Shown here in pieces: positions 42,301 through 58,228 of a DNA stretch of 64,000 nucleotides (its first letter is position 1; every line of letters begins with the position of its first letter). Source of the stretch: Eutreptiella sp. 'Long Island Sound 2002' (Eukaryota > Euglenozoa > Euglenophyceae > Eutreptiales > Eutreptiaceae); contig OZ038380.1 in the NCBI GenBank assembly GCA_964036045.1, positions 124,292,899 through 124,356,898 of the forward strand, given 5' to 3'. The notes under the pieces were generated by a model. That model was not told the origin of the DNA. It saw nothing but the letters and a program-made list of their open reading frames with translations, and searched no databases. A program made the position numbers and the translations under genes.

Positions 42301-45300
42301 AAAGAAATTCACGGAGGGGGTTAAATAATTCACGGAGGCATGAAATAATCCACGGAGGGGGTTAAATAATTCACGGTGGTATGAAATAACTCACGGAGGG
42401 GGTTAAATAATTGACGGCGGTATGAAATACTTCACGGAGGTATCAAATAATTCACGGAGGGGGTTAAGTAATTCACGGAGGTGTGAAATAATTCACGGAG
42501 GGGCTTGAATAATTCACGGAGGTATTAGATAATTCATGGAGGGGGTGAAATAGTTCACGGAGGTATGAAATAATTCACGGAGGGGGTGAAATAATTCACG
42601 GAAGTATGAAATAATTCAGGGAGGTATCAAAAAATTCACGGAGGGGGTTAAGTAATTCACGGAGGTGTGAAATAATTCACGGAGGGGGTTGAATAATTCA
42701 CGGAGGTATCAAATAACTCACACAGGGTGTTAAATAATTCACGGAGGTATCACATAATTCATGGAGGGGGTGAAATAATTCACGGAGGTATCAAATAATT
42801 CACAGAGGGTGTTGAATAATTCACGGAGGTATCAGATAATTCAAGGAGGGGGTGAAATGATTCACGGAGGTATGAAATCATTCACCACGGAGGGGGTTAA
42901 ATACTTCACGGAGGCATGAAATAATTCACGGAGGGGGTTGAATAACTCACGGAGGACTGAAATAATTCACTAAGGGGGTTAGATTATTCACGGAGGTATG
43001 AAATAATTCACGGAGGTATTAAATAATTCACGGAGGGGGTTGAATAATTCACGGAGGTATCAAATGATTCACGGAGGGGGTTAAATAATTCATGGAGGGA
43101 TGAAAGAATTCACGGAGGGGGTGTAATAATTCACGGAGGTATCAGATAATTCATGGAGGGGGTTAAATAATTCACGGAGGTATCAAATGATTCACGGAGG
43201 GAGGTTAAATAATTCACGGAGGTATCAAATAATTCACGGAGGGGGTTAAATAATTCACGGAGGCATGAAATAATCCACGGAGGGGGTTAAATAATTCACG
43301 GTGGTATGAAATAACTCACGGAGGGGGTTAAATAATTGACGGCGGTATGAAATTCCTCACGGAGGGGGTTAAATAATTCACGCAGGTGTCAAATAAGTCA
43401 CACAGGGTGTTAAATAATTCACGGAGGTATTAGATAATTCATGGAGGGGGTGAAATAATTCACGGAAGTATGAAATAATTCACGGAGGTATCAAATAATT
43501 CACCGAGGGGGTTAAGTAATTCACGGAGGTGTGAAATAATTCACGGAGGGGGTTAAATAGTTCACGGAGGTATCAAATAATTCACGGAGGGGGTTAAATA
43601 ATTCACGGAGGTATGAAATTATTCACGGAGGGGGTTACATAATTCACGGAGGTACGGGATAATTCACGGAGGTATGAAATAATCCACGGTGGGGTTAATA
43701 TTTCACGGAGGGGGTTGAATAATTCACGGAGGTATCAAATAATTCACGGAGGGGGTTAGATAATTCAGGGAGCTCTGAAATAGTTCACGGAGGGGGTTGA
43801 ATAATTCACGGGAGTATGAAATAGTTCACGGAGGTATCAAAAAATTCACGGAGGGGGTGAAGTAATTCACGGAGGTGTGAAATAATTCACGGAGGGGGTT
43901 GAATAGTTGAACGAGGTATCAAATAATTCAGGGAGGGGGTTAGATAATTCATGGAGGTATGAAATAATTCACGGAGGGGGTTACATAATTCACGGAGGTA
44001 TCGAATAATTCACGGAGGTATGAAATAATCCACGGTGGGGTTATTATTTCACGGAGGGGGTTGAATAATTCACGGAGGTGTGAAATATCTCACGGAGGGG
44101 GTTAAATAATTCACCGAGCTATGAAATAGTTCACGGAGGGGGTTGAATAATTCACGGAGGACTGAAATAATTTCACTAAGGGGGTTAAATTATTCACGGA
44201 GGGGGTTAAATAGTTCACGGAGGTGTGAGATAATTCACGGAGGGGGTTAAATAAGTCACGGAGGTATGGAATAATACACGGAGGGGGTTACATAATTCAC
44301 GGAGGTATGCGATAATTCACGGAGGGGCTTAAATAATTCACGGAGGCATGAAAGATTCACGGAGGGGGTTATATAACTCACGGAGGTATGAAGTGATTCA
44401 CGGAGTGGGTTACATCATTCACGGAGGTATGGAATAATTCACGGAGGTATGAAATAATCCACGGTGGGGTAAATACTTCACGGAGGGGGTTGGATAATTC
44501 ACGGAGGTGTCAAATAATTCACGGAGGTATGAAATAATTCACGGAGGGGGTTAAATAATTCACGGAGCTATCAAATAATTCACGGAGGGGGTTATATACT
44601 TCACGGAGGTATGAAATAATTCACGGAGGGGGTTGAATAATTCACGGAGGTGTCAGATAATTCATGGAGGGGGTGAAATAATTCACGGAGGTATCAAATA
44701 ATTCACGGAGGGGGTAAATAATTCACGGAGGTATCAAATAATTCACGGAGGGGGTTAAATAATTCACGGAGGTATGAAGTAATTCACGCAGGGGGTTAAA
44801 TAATCCACGAAGGCATGAAATAATTCACAGAGATATCAAATAATTCACGGAGGGGGTTAAATAATACACGGAGGTGTAAAATAATTCACGGAGGGGGTTG
44901 AATAATTCATGGAGGTATCAAATACTTCACGGAGGTATCAAATAATTCACGGAGGGGGTTAAATAATTCACGGAGGCATGAAATAATTCACGGAGGGGGT
45001 TAAATAATTCACGGAGGTATGAAGTAATTCACGGAGGGGGCTAAAGAATTCACGAAGGCATGAAATAATTCACGGACGTATCAAATAATTCGCGGAGGGG
45101 GTTAAATAATACACGGAGGTGTAAAATAATATACGGAGGGGGTTGAATAATTCACGGAGGTGTGAAATAATTCACGGAGGGGGTTGAATAATTCACGGAT
45201 GTATCAAATAATTCACAGAGGGGGTTAAATAATTCCCGGAGGCATGAAATAAATCACGGAGGGGGTTCAATAATTCGCGGAGGTATGAAGTAATTCACAG

Positions 45301-48300
45301 AGGGGGTCAAATAATTCACGGAGATATCAAATAATTCACGGAGGGGGTTAAATAATAAACGGAGGTGTAAAATAATTCACGGAGGGGGTTGAATAATTCA
45401 CGGAGGTATCAAATAATTCACGGAGGGGGTTAAATAATTCACGGAGGTATGAAACAATTCACGGAGGGGGTTACATAATTCACCTAGGTATGAAATAATT
45501 CACAGAGGGGGTTAAAGAATTCACGCAGGTATGAAATAATTCACTGAGGGGGTTAAATAATTCACGGAGGTATCAAATAATTCACAGAGGGGGTTAAATA
45601 ATTCCCGGAGGCATGAATTAATTCACGGAGGGGGTTCAATAATTCACGGAGGTATGAAGTAATTCACATAGGGGGTTGAATAATTCACGAAGGTATGAAA
45701 TATTTCACGGAGGTATCAAATAATTCACGGAGGGGGTTAAATAATTCCCGGAGGCATGAAATAATTCACGGAGGGGGTTCAATAATTCACGGAGGTATGA
45801 AGTAATTCACGGAGGGGGTTGAATAATTCACGAAGGTATGAAATATTTCACGGAGGTATCAAATAATTCACGGAGGGGGTTGAATAATTCACGGAGGTAT
45901 CAGATAATTCATCGAGGGGGTTAAATAATTCACGGAGGTATCAAAAAATTCACGGTGGGGGTTAAGTAATTCACGGAGGCGTGAAATAATTCACGGAGGG
46001 GGTTGAATAATTCACGGAGGTATCAAAAAATTCACGGAGGGGGTTAAATAATTCACGGAGGTATCAAATAATTCACGGAGGGGGTTAAATAATTCACGGA
46101 GGTATGGAATAACTCACGGAGGTATGAAATAATCCACGGTGGGGTAAATATTTCACGCAGGCGGTTGAATAATTCACGTAGGTGTGAAATAATTCACGGA
46201 GGTATGAAATAATTCACGGAGTGGGTTAAATAATTCACGGAGGTATCAAATAACTCACGGAGGGGGTTAAATACTTCACGGAGGCATGAAATAATTCACG
46301 GAGAGGGATAAATAAGTCACGGAGCTATGAAATAGTTCACGGAGGGGGTTAAATAATTCACGGAGGTATCAAATAATTCTGGGAGCGGGTTAAATAATTC
46401 ACGGAGGACTGAAATAATTCACTAAGGGGGTTAAATTATTCACGGAGGTATCAAATAATTCGCGGAGCACGTTGACTAATTCACGGAGGTCTGAAATCAT
46501 TCAGGGAGGTATCAAATAATTCACGCAGGTATGAAATAATTCACGGAGGGGTTTAAATCATTCACGGAGGTATCAAATAATTCACGGAGGGGGTAAATAA
46601 TTCACGGAGGTATGCAATACTTGACGGAGGGGGTTAAATAATTCACGGAGGTATGAAATAATTCACGGAGGGTGTTAAATAATTCACGGATGTATCAGAT
46701 AATTCATGGAGGGGGTGAAATAATTCACGGAGGTATCAAATAATTCACGGAGGGGGTTCAATAATTCACGGAGGTATGAAGTAATTCACAGAGGGGGTTG
46801 AACAATTCACGGAGGTATCAAATAATTCACGGAGGGGGTTGAATAATTCACGGATGTATCAAATAATTCAAAGGGGGGGTTAAATCATTCCCGGAGGCAT
46901 GAAATAATTCACGCAGGGGGTTCAATAATTCACGGAGGTATGAAGTAATTCACAGAGGGGGTTAAATAATTCACGGAGCTATCAAATAACTCACGGAGGG
47001 GGTTAACTCATACACGGAGGTGTAAAATAATTCACCGAGGGGGTTGAATAATTCACGGAGGTATCAACTAATTCACGGGGGGGGGTTAAATAATTCACGG
47101 AGGTATGAAACAATTCACGCAGGGGGTTACATAATTCACCTAGGTATGAAACAATTCACGGAGGGGGTTAAAGAATTCACGCAGGTATGAAATAATTCAC
47201 GAGGGGGTTAAATAATTCACGGAGGTATCAAATAATTCACAGAGGGGGTTAAATAATTCCCGGAGGCATGAAATAATTCACGGAGGGGGTTCAATAATTC
47301 ACGGAGGTATGAAATATTTCACGGAGGGGGTTGAATAATTCACGAAGGTATGAAATATTTCACGGAGGTATCAAATAATTCACGGAGGGGGTTGAATAAT
47401 TCACGGAGGTATCAGATAATTCACGGAGGGGGTTAAATAATTCACGGAGGTATCAAAAAATTCACGGAGGGGGTTAAGTAATTCACGGAGATGTGAAATA
47501 ATTCACGGAGGGGGTTGAATAATTCACGGAGGTATCAAATAATTCACGGAGGGGGTTAAATAATTCACGGAGGTATGCAAAAATTGACGGAGGGGGTGCA
47601 GTATTTCACGGAGGTATCAAATAATTCACAGAGGGTGTTAAATAATTCACGGAGGTATCACATAATTCATGGAGGGGGTGAAATAATTCACGGAGGTATC
47701 AAATAATTCACGGAGGGGGTTATATAATTCACGGAGGTATGAAATAATTCACGTAGGGGGTTAAATGATTCACGGAGGTATCAAATAATTCACGGAGGGG
47801 GTTAAATACTTCACGGAGATATGGAATAATTCACGGAGGTATGAAATAATCCACGGTGGGGTAAATATTTCACGGAGCTGGTTGAATAATTCACGGAGGT
47901 GTCAAATAATTCACGGAGGTATGAAATAATTCACGGAGGGGGTTAAATAATTCACGGAGGTATCAAATAATTCACGGAGGGGATTAAATACTTCACGGAG
48001 GTATGAAAGAATTCACGGAGGGGGATAAATAATTCACGGAGCTATGAAATAGTTCACGGAGGGGGTTAAATAATTCACGGAGGTATCAAATAATTCACGG
48101 AGCAGGTTAACTAATTCACCGAGGTTTGAAATAATTCAGGGAGGTATGGAATAATTCACGGAGGGGGTTAAATAAATCACGGAGGTGTCAGACGATTCAT
48201 GGAGGGGGTGAAATATCTCACGGAGGTATCAAATAATTCACGGAGGGGGTAAATAATTCACGGAGGTATCACATATTTCACGGAGGGGGTTAAATAATTC

Positions 48301-51300
48301 ACGGAGATATGAAATAATTCCCTAAGGGGTTTGAATAATTCCCGGATGTATCAAATAATTCACGGAGGGGGTTAAAGAATTCACGCAAGTATGAAATAAT
48401 TCACGGAGGGGGTTAAATGATTCACGGAGGTATCAAATAATTCACGAAGGGGGTTAAATATTTCACGGAGGCATGAAATAATTCACGGAGGGGGTTGAAT
48501 AATTCACGGAGGTATGAAGTAATTCACAGAGGGGGTTCAATAATTCACGAAGGCATGAAATAATTCACGGAGGTTAAAAATAATTCACGGAGGGGGTTGA
48601 ATAATTCACGGAGGTATCAAATAATTCACGGAGGTATCAAATAATTCACGGAGGGGCTTGGATAATTCACGGAGGCATGAAATAATTCACAGAGGGGGTT
48701 AAATGGTTCACCTAGGTATGAAATAATTCACGGAGGGGGTTAAATAATTCACGGAGGTGTGAAATAATTCACGGAGGGGGCTGAATAATTCACGGATGTA
48801 TCAAAAAATTTACAGAGGGGGTTAAATAATTACCGGAGGTATGCAATAATTCACGGAGGGGGTTCAATAATTCACGGAGGTATGAAGTAATTCACAGAGG
48901 GGGTTAAATAATTCACGGAGATATCAAATAACTCACGGAGGGGGTTAAATAATACACGGAGGTGTAAAATAATTCACGGAGGGGGTTGAATAATTCACGG
49001 AGGTATCAAATAATTCACAGAGGGGGCTAAATAATTCACGGAGGTATGAAACAATTCACGGAGGGGGTTACACAATTCACCTAGGTATGAAATAATTCAC
49101 GGAGGAGGTGAAAGAATTCACGCTGGTATGAAATAATTCACTGAGGGGGTTAAATAATTCCCGGAGGCATGAAATAATTCACGGAGGGGGTTCAATAATT
49201 CACAAAGGTATGAAGTAATTCACGGAGGGGGTTGAATAATTCACGAAGGTATGAAATATTTCACGGAGGTATCAAATAATTCACGGAGGGGGTTGAATAA
49301 TTCACGGAGGTATCAGATAATTTTTGGAGGGGGTTAAATAATTCACGGATTTATCAAAAAATTCACGGAGGGGGTTAATTAATTCAGGGAGGCGTGAAAC
49401 AATTCACGGAGGGGGTTGAATAAGTCACGGAGGTATCAAATAATTCACGGAGGGGGTTAAGTAATTCACGGAGGTGTGAAATAATTCGCGGAGGGGTTGA
49501 ATAATTCACGGAGGTATCAAATAATTCATGGAGGGGGTGAAATAATTCACGGAGGTATCACATAATTCATGGAGGGTGTTAAATAATTCACGGAGGTATC
49601 AGATGATTCATGGAGGGGGTGAAATAATTCACGGAGGTATGAAATAATTTACGGAGGGGGTTATATGATTCACGGAAGTATGAAATTATTCACGGAGGTA
49701 TCAAATAATTCACGGAGGGGGTTAAGTAATCCACGGAGGTGTGAAATAATTCACGGAGGGGTTGAATAATTCACGGAGGTATCAAATAATTCATGGAGGG
49801 GGTGAAATATTTCACGGAGGTATCAAATAATTCACAGAGGGTGTTAAATAATTCACGGAGGTATCACATAATTCATGGAGGGGTGAAATAATTCACGGAG
49901 GTATCAAATAATTCACGGAGGGGGTTAAATGATTCACGGAGGTATGAAATATTTCACGGAGGGGGTCAAATAATTCACGGAGGTATCAACCAATTCACGG
50001 AGGGGGTTAAATACTTCACGGAGGTGTGGAATAATTCACGGAGGTATGAAATAATCCACGGTGGGGTAAATATTTCACGGAGGGGGTTGAATAATTCACG
50101 GAGGTGTCAAATAATTCACGGAGGTATGGAATAATTCACAGAGGGGGTTAAATAATTCACGGAGGTATCAAATAATTCACGGAGGGGGTTAAATACTTCA
50201 CGGAGGTATGAAATAGTTCACGGAGGGGGATAAATAATTCACGGAGCTATGAAATAGTTCACGGAGGGGGTTAAATAATTCACGGAGGTATCAAATAATT
50301 CTGGGAGCGGGTTAAATCATTCACGGAGGACTGAAATAATTCACTAAGGGGGTTAAATTATTCATGGAGGTATCAAATAATTCACGGACCAGGTTAACTA
50401 ATTCACGGAGGTCTGAAATAATTCAGGGAGGTATCAAATAATTCACGGAGGGGGTTAAATAAATCACGGAGGTGTCAAATAATTCACGGAGAGGGTAAAT
50501 AATTCACGGAGATATCAGATAGGTCACGGAGGGGGTTAAATAATTCACGGAGGTGTGAAATAATTCCCTAAGGGGTTTGAATAATTCACGGATGTATCAA
50601 ATAATTCACGGAGGGGGTTCAAGAATTCACGCAGGTATGAAATAATTCACGGAGGGGGTTAAATCATTCACGGAGGTATCAAATAATTCACGGAGGGGGT
50701 TAAATATTTCACGGAGGCATGAAATAATTCACGGAGGGGGTTGAATAATTCACGGAGGTATGAAGTAATTCACAGAGGGGGTTCAATAATTCACGAAGGC
50801 ATGAAATAATTCACGGAGATATCAAATAATTCACGGAGGGGGTTAAATAATACACGGAGGTGTAAAATAATTCACAGACGGGGTTGAATAATTCACGGAG
50901 CTATCAAATAATTCACGGAGGTATCAAATAATTCACGGAGGGGGTTAAATAATTCACGGAGGCATGAAATAATTCACAGAGGGGGTTAAATGATTCACCT
51001 AGGTATCAAATAATTCACGGAGGGGGTTAAATAATTCACGGAGGTGTGAAATAATTCACGGAGGGGGTTGAATGATTCACGGATGTATCAAATAATTCAC
51101 AGAGGGGGTTAAATAATTACCGGGGGCATGAAATAATTCACGGAGAGGGTTCAATAATTCACGGAGGTATGAAGTAATTCTCAGAGGGGGTTAAATAATT
51201 CACGGAGATATCAAATAACTCACGGAGGCGGTTAAATAATACACGGAGGTGTAAAATAATTCACGGAGGGGGTTGAATAATTCACGGAGGTATCAAATAA

Positions 51301-54300
51301 TTCACGGAGGGGGACAAATAATTCACGGAGGTATGAAACAATTCACGGAGGGGGTTACATAATTCACCTAGGTATGAAATAATTCACGGAGGGGGTTAAA
51401 GAATTCACGCAGGTATGAAATAATTCACGGAGGGGGTTACGTAATTCACGGAGGTATCAAATAATTCACAGAGGGGGTTAAATAATTCCCGGAGGCATGA
51501 AATAATTCACGGAGGGGGTTCAATAATTCACGGAGGTATGAAGTAATTCACGTAGGGGGTTGAATAATTCACGAAGGTATGAAATATTTCACGGAGGTAT
51601 CAAATAATTCACGGAGGGGGTTGAATAATTCACGGAGGTATCAGATAAGTCATGGAGGGGGTTAAGTAATTCACGGAGGCGTGAAACAATTCACGGAGGG
51701 GGTTGAATAATTCACGGAGGTATCAAATAACCGGAGGGGGTTAAATAATTCACGGAGGTATGCAATAATTGACGTAGGGGGTTAAATAATTCACGGAGGT
51801 TTCAAATAATTCACGGAGGGTGTTAAATAATTCACGGAGGTATCAGATAATTCATGGAGGGGGTGAAATAATTCACGGAGGTATGAAATAATTCACGGAG
51901 GGGGTTATATGATTCACGGAAGTATGAAATAATTCACGGAGGTATCAAATAATTCACGGAGGGGGTTAAGTAATTCACGGAGGTCTGAAATAATTCGCGG
52001 AGGGGTTGAATAATTCACGGAGATATCAAATAATTCATGGAGGGGTGAAATATTTCACGGAGGTATCAAATATCTCACATAGGGTGTTAAATAATTCACG
52101 GAGGTATCACATAATTCATGGAGGGGGTGAAATAATTCACGGAGGTATCAAATAATTCACGGAGGGGGTTAAATAATTCACGGAGGTATCAAATAATTCA
52201 CGGAGGGCGTTAAATACTTCACGGAGGTATGGGATAATTCACGGAGGTATGAAATAATCCACGGTGGGGTAAATATTTCACGGAGGGGGTTGAATAATTC
52301 ACGGAGGTGTCAAATAATTCACGGAGGTATGAAATAGCTCACGGAGGGGGTTAAATAATTCACGGAGGTATCAAATAATTCACGGAGGGGGTTAAATACT
52401 TCACAGAGTGGGTTACATCATTCACGGAGGTATGGAATAATTCACGGAGGTATGAAATAATCCACGGTGGGGTAAATATTTCACGGAGAGGGTTGAATAA
52501 TTCACGGAGGTGTCAAATATTTCACGGAGGTATCAAATAATTCACGGAGGGGGTAAATAATTCAGGGAGGTATCAAATAGGTCACAGAGGGGGTTAAATA
52601 ATTCACGGAGGTGCGAAATAATTCACGGAGGGGGTTGAATAATTCACGGATGTATCAAATAATTCACGGAGGGGGTTAAAGAATTCACGCAGGTATGAAA
52701 TAATTCACGGAGGGGGTTAAATAATTCACGGAGGTATCAAATAATTCACGGAGGGGGTTAAATAATTCACGGTGGCATGAAATAATTCACGGAGGGGGTT
52801 AAATGATTCACGGACGGATGAAGTAATTCACGGAGGGGGTTCAATAATTCACGAAGGCATAAAATAATTCACGGGGATATCAAATAATTCACCGGGGGGG
52901 GTTAAATAATACATGGAGGTGTAAAATAATTCACGGAGGGGGTTGAATAATTCACGGAGGTATCAAATAATTCACGGAGGCATGAAATAATTCACGGAGG
53001 GGGTTAAATAATTCACGGAGGTATGAAGTAATTCACGGAGATATCAAATAATTCACGGAGGGGGTTGAATAATTCACGGAGGTATCAAATAATTCACGGA
53101 GGGGGTTGAATAATTCACGGGGGTATCAAATAATTCACGGAGGCGGTTAAATAATTCATGGAGGTATGAAACAATTCACGGAGTGGGTTACATAATTCAC
53201 CTAGGTATGAAATAATTCACGGAGGGGGTTAAATAATTTACGGAGGTGTGAAATAATTCACGGAGGGGGTTGAATAATTCACGGAGGTATCAAATAATTC
53301 ACTGAGGGGGTTAAATAATTCCTGGAGGCATGAAATAATTCACGGAGGGGGTTCAATAATTCACGGAGGTATGGAGTAATTCACGGAGGGGGTTAAATAA
53401 TTCACGGTGGGATCAAAGAATTCACGGAGGGGGTGAAATAATTCACGGAGGTATCAGATAATTCATGGAGGGGGTTAAATAATTCACGGAGGTATCAAAA
53501 AACTCACGGAGGGGGTTAAATAATACACGGAGGTGTAAAATAATTCACGGAGGGGGTTCAATAATTCACGGAGGTATGAAACAATTCACGGAGGGGGTTA
53601 CATAATTCACCTAGGTATGAAATAATTCACGGAGGGGGTTAAAGAATTCACGCAGGTATGAAATAATTCACGGAGGGGGTTAAATAATTCACGGAGGTAT
53701 CAAATCATTCACAGAGGGGGTTAAATAATTCCCGGAGGCATGAAACAATTCACGGAGGGGGTGGAATATTTAACGGAGGTATCAAATAATTCACGGAGGG
53801 GGTGGAAAAATTCACGGAGGTATCAGATAATTCATGGAGGGGGTTAAATGATTCACGGAGGTATCAAAAAATTCACCGAGGGGGTTAAGTAATTCACGGA
53901 GGCGTGAAAGAATTCACGGAGGGGGTTAAATACTTCACGGAGGTATGGAATAATTCACGGAGGTATGAAATAATCCACGGTGGGGTAAATATTTCACGGA
54001 GGGGGTTGAATAATTCACGGAGGTGTCAAATAATTCACGGAGGGGGTTAGATACTTCACGGAGGCATGAAATAATTCACGGAGGGGGTTACATAATTCAC
54101 GGAGGCATGAAATAGTTCACGGAGGGGGTTAAATAATTCATGGAGGTATCAAATAATTCTGGGAGCGGGTGAAATAAATCACGGAGGACTGAAATAATTC
54201 ACTAAGGGGGTTAAATTATTCACGGAGGTATCAAATAATTCACGCAGCAGGTTAACTAATTCACGGAGGTCTGAAATAATTCAGGGAGGTATCAAATAAT

Positions 54301-57300
54301 TCACGGAGGGGGTTAAATAAATCACGGAGGTGTCAGATAATTCACGGAGGGGGTGAAATAATTAACGGAGGTATCAAATAATTCACGGAGGGGTAAATCA
54401 TTCACGGAGGTATGAAATAATTCACGGAGGGGGTTAAATACTTCACGGAGGTATGGAATAATTCACGGAGGTATGAAATAATGCACGGCGGGGTAAATAA
54501 TTCAAGGAGGGGGTTGAATAATTCACGGAGGTGTCAAATAATTCACGGAGGGGGTTAAGTACTTCACGGAGGCATGAAATAATTCACGGAGGGGGTTAAA
54601 TAATTCACGGAGCTATGAAATAGTTCACGGAGGGGGTTAAATAATTCATGGAGGTATCAAATAATTCTGGGAGCGGGTGAAATAATTCACGGAGGACTGA
54701 AATAATTCACTAAGGGGGTTAAATTATTCACGGAGGTATCAAATAATTCACGGAGGGGGTTAAATAAATCACGGAGGTGTCAGATAATTCACGGAGCGGG
54801 TGAAATAATTAACGGAGGTATCAAATTATTCACGGAGGGGTAAATAATTCACGCAGGTATCAAATAATTCACGGAGGGGGTTAAATAATCCACGAAGGTA
54901 TGAAATAATTCACGGAGATATCAAATAGGTCACGGAGGGGGTTAAATAATTCACCGAGGTGTGAAATAATTCACGGAGGGGGTTGAATAATTCACGGATG
55001 TATCAAATAATTCACGGAGGGGGTTAAAGAATTCACGCAGGTATGAAATAATTCACGCAGGGGGTGAAATAATTCACGGAGGTATCAAATAATTCACGGA
55101 GGGGGTGAAATAATTCACGGAGGCATGAAATAATTCACGGAGGGGGTTAAATAATTCACGGAGGTGTGAAGTAATTCACGGAGGGGGTTCAACAATTCAC
55201 GAAGGCAAGAAATAATTCACGGAGATATCAAATAATTCACGGAGGGGGTTAAATAATACACGGAGGTGTAAAATAATTCACGGAGGGGGTTGAATAATTC
55301 ACGGTGGTATCAAATAACCCACGGAGGTATCAAATAATTCACGGAGGGGGTAAATAATTCACGGAGGCATGGAATAATTCAAGGAGGGGGTTAAATAATT
55401 CACGGAGGTATGAAGTAATTCACCGAGGGGGTTAAATAATTCACGAAGGCATGAAATAATTCACGGACATATCAAATAATTCACGGAGGGGGTTAAATGA
55501 TACACGGAGGTGTAAAATAATTCACGGAGGGGGTTGAATAATTCACGGAGGTATCAAATAATTCACGGAGGGGGTTAAATAATTCACGGAGGTATGAAAC
55601 AATTCACGGAGGGGGTTACATAATTCACCTAGGTATGAAATAATTCACGGAGGGGGTTAAAGAATCCACGCAGGTACGAAATAATTCACTGAGGGTGTTA
55701 AATGACTCCCGGAGGCATGAAATAATTCACGGAGGGGGTTCAATAATTCGTGGAGGTATGAAATAATTCACGGAGGGGGTCAAATAGTTCACGGAAGGAT
55801 CAAAGATTTCACGGAGGGGGTGAAATAATTCACGGAGGTATCAGATAATACATGGAGGGGGTTAAATAATTCACGGAGGTATCAAATAATTCACGGAGGG
55901 GGTTACATAATTCACGGAGGTATGGAATAATTCACAGAGGTATGAAATAATCCACGGTGGGGTTAATATTTCACGGAGGGGGTTAAATAGTTCACGGAGG
56001 TGTCAAATAATTCACGGAGGGCGTTAGATAATTCACGGAGGTATGAAATAATTCACGGAGGGGGTTAAATAATTCACGGAGGTATCAAATAATTCACGGA
56101 GGGGGTTAAATACCTCACGGAGGCATGAAATAATTCACGGAGGGGGTTGAATAATTCACGGGGGACTGAAATAATTTCACTAAGGGGGTCAAATTATTCA
56201 CGGTGGTATCAAATAATTCACGGCGCAGGTTCACGGAGATTCACGGAGGGGGTTAAATACTTCACGGAGGTGTCAGATAATTCATGGAGGGGGTTAAATA
56301 ATTCACGGAGGTATCAAATAATTCACGGAGGGGGTTAATAATTCACGGAGGTATCAAATAATTCACGGAGGGGGTTAAATAATTCACGGAGGTATGGAAT
56401 AATTCACGGACGGGGTTACATAATTCACGGAGGTATGAAGTGATTCACGGAGGGGGTTACAAAATTCACGGAGGTATGGAATAATTCACGGAGGTATGAA
56501 ACAATCCACGGTGGGGTAAATATTTCACGGAGGGGGTTGAATAATTCACGGAGGGGGTTAAGTAATTCACGGAGGTATGAAAAAATTCACGGAGGGGGTT
56601 AAATAATTCACGGAGGTATCAAATGATTCAAGGAGGGGGTTAAATAATTCTGGGAGCGGGTTAAATAATTCATGGAGGACTGAAATAATTCACTAAGGGG
56701 GTGAAATTATTCACGGAGGTATCAAATAATTCACGGAGCAGGTTAACTAATTCACGGATATCTGAAATAATTCAGGGAGGTATCAAATAATTCACGGAGG
56801 GGGTTAAATAATTCACGGAGGTGTCAGATAATTCACGGAGGGGGTAAATAATTCACAGAGGTATCAAATAATTCACGGAGGGGGTTAAATAATTCACGGA
56901 GGTATGGAATAATTCACGGAGGGGGTTACATAATTCACGGAGGTATGCGATAATTCACGGAGGGGGTTAAATGATTCACGGAGGCATGAAAGATTCACCG
57001 AGGGGGTTATATACGGAGGTATGAAGTCATTCACGGAGGGGGTTACATAATTCACGGAGGTATGGAATAATTCACGGAGGTATGAAATAATCCACGGTGG
57101 GGTAAATATTTCACGGAGGGGGTTGAATAATTCACGGAGGTGTCAAATAATTCCCGGAGGTATGAAATAATTCACGGAGGGGGTTAAATAATTCACGGAG
57201 GTATCAAATAATTCACGGAGGGGGTTAAATACTTCACGGAGGCATGAAATAATTCACGGAGGGGGTTAAATAATTCACGGAGCTATGAAATAGTTCACGG

Positions 57301-57565
57301 AGGGGGTTAAATAATTCACGGGAGTATGAAATAATTCTCGGAGGTATCAAATAATTCTGGGAGCGGGTTAAATAATTCACGGAGGACTGAAATAATTCAC
57401 TAAGGGGGTTAAATTATTCACGGAGGTATCAAATACTTCACGGAGCACGTTAACTAATTCACGATCGTCGGAAATAATTCAGGGAGGTATCAAATAATTC
57501 ACGGAGGGGGTTCAATAATTCACGGAGGTATGAAGTAATTCACAGAGGGGGTTAAATATTTCACG
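33400..57565 (+). repeat. 41-bp satellite block, 24 kb, with higher-order repeats
   Basis: Same dimer and orientation. Marker variants recur in groups. A TTCACCTAGG unit appears near 35535, 36703, 38795, 39573, 39814 and 41941 and again repeatedly from 45480 to 55630. A long-G unit (CACGGGGGGG followed by GTTAAATAATTCACGAAGG or a close variant) starts at 36374, 37561, 38486, 39369 and 41556, giving steps of 1187, 925, 883 and 2187 bp. So higher-order units of roughly 0.9-1.2 kb formed by local duplication. No genes are seen. Confidence 0.95.
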
Positions 57566-57720
57566 CCACCGCACGCCGCCGACCCCCAGAGCCCAGCTCT
57601 GGACCGCAGACAGTCGAGCTCCCACACCCGACACCCCTCCCCTTACCACACGAACGCCCCATCCCTCTCCCCCAGCCGACGCCACCGCGCGACGCAGGTC
57701 GCACCCAACGACGACCCCCG

Positions 57721-58220
57721 CCCACGCTGGGCCCACCAGCCCCCCCCCCCCCTTCTTACTTTGCGCCACCGCCGGTAGCACTGTTCGCTCTGCATGCCGG
57801 AGCCTGCGGGCCTCGAGCGCTTGCCTCGGCTTTTTCTGCCCCCCACCAGCCCACCCCGCCCCACACCCAACACCAGCCCCCGGCGCGAGCCTCCCGCCCG
57901 CCTGGCACCACACCCAGCGACCACGCACGCCCAGCACCACCTCACGACACTCGCCACGCCCAGCGACGACCACCACCCGCACCTAGCCCACCCCCCCCCC
58001 CTTTCTACATTTGCGCCACTGCCGGTAGCACTGTTCGCTCTGCATTTTGGAGCCTCCGGACCCTGAGCGCTCGCCTCGGCTTCTCCCTTTCTCCCGCCCG
58101 CCCACCCCGACCAACCCCTCCCACCCTCATCCCACACCACGGCTGGCGCCCGCAGCCGTCAACGGACCTCTCACCCCCCGGCACGCCGTGTGTCGGACCC
58201 TCCCCTTGCTCCGCTCCCCA
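57721..58220 (+). repeat. Two 250-bp 5' monomers
   Basis: TTGCGCCACCGCCGGTAGCA at 57761 recurs as TTGCGCCACTGCCGGTAGCA at 58011, 250 bp later. Each copy is preceded by a C-run of ten or more, and a GCACTGTTCGCTCTGCAT block follows in both. Such tandem 5' units often act as internal promoters in non-LTR elements; this is inference. The ATG at 58229 follows. Confidence 0.85.
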
Positions 58221-58228
58221 CAAGCACC

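Noticed and set aside
56147-56338. 63-codon frame within the satellite, and similar short frames elsewhere in the array
   Set aside because: It is a translation of the 41-bp repeat; it carries no domain and the frame is set by chance loss of stops.
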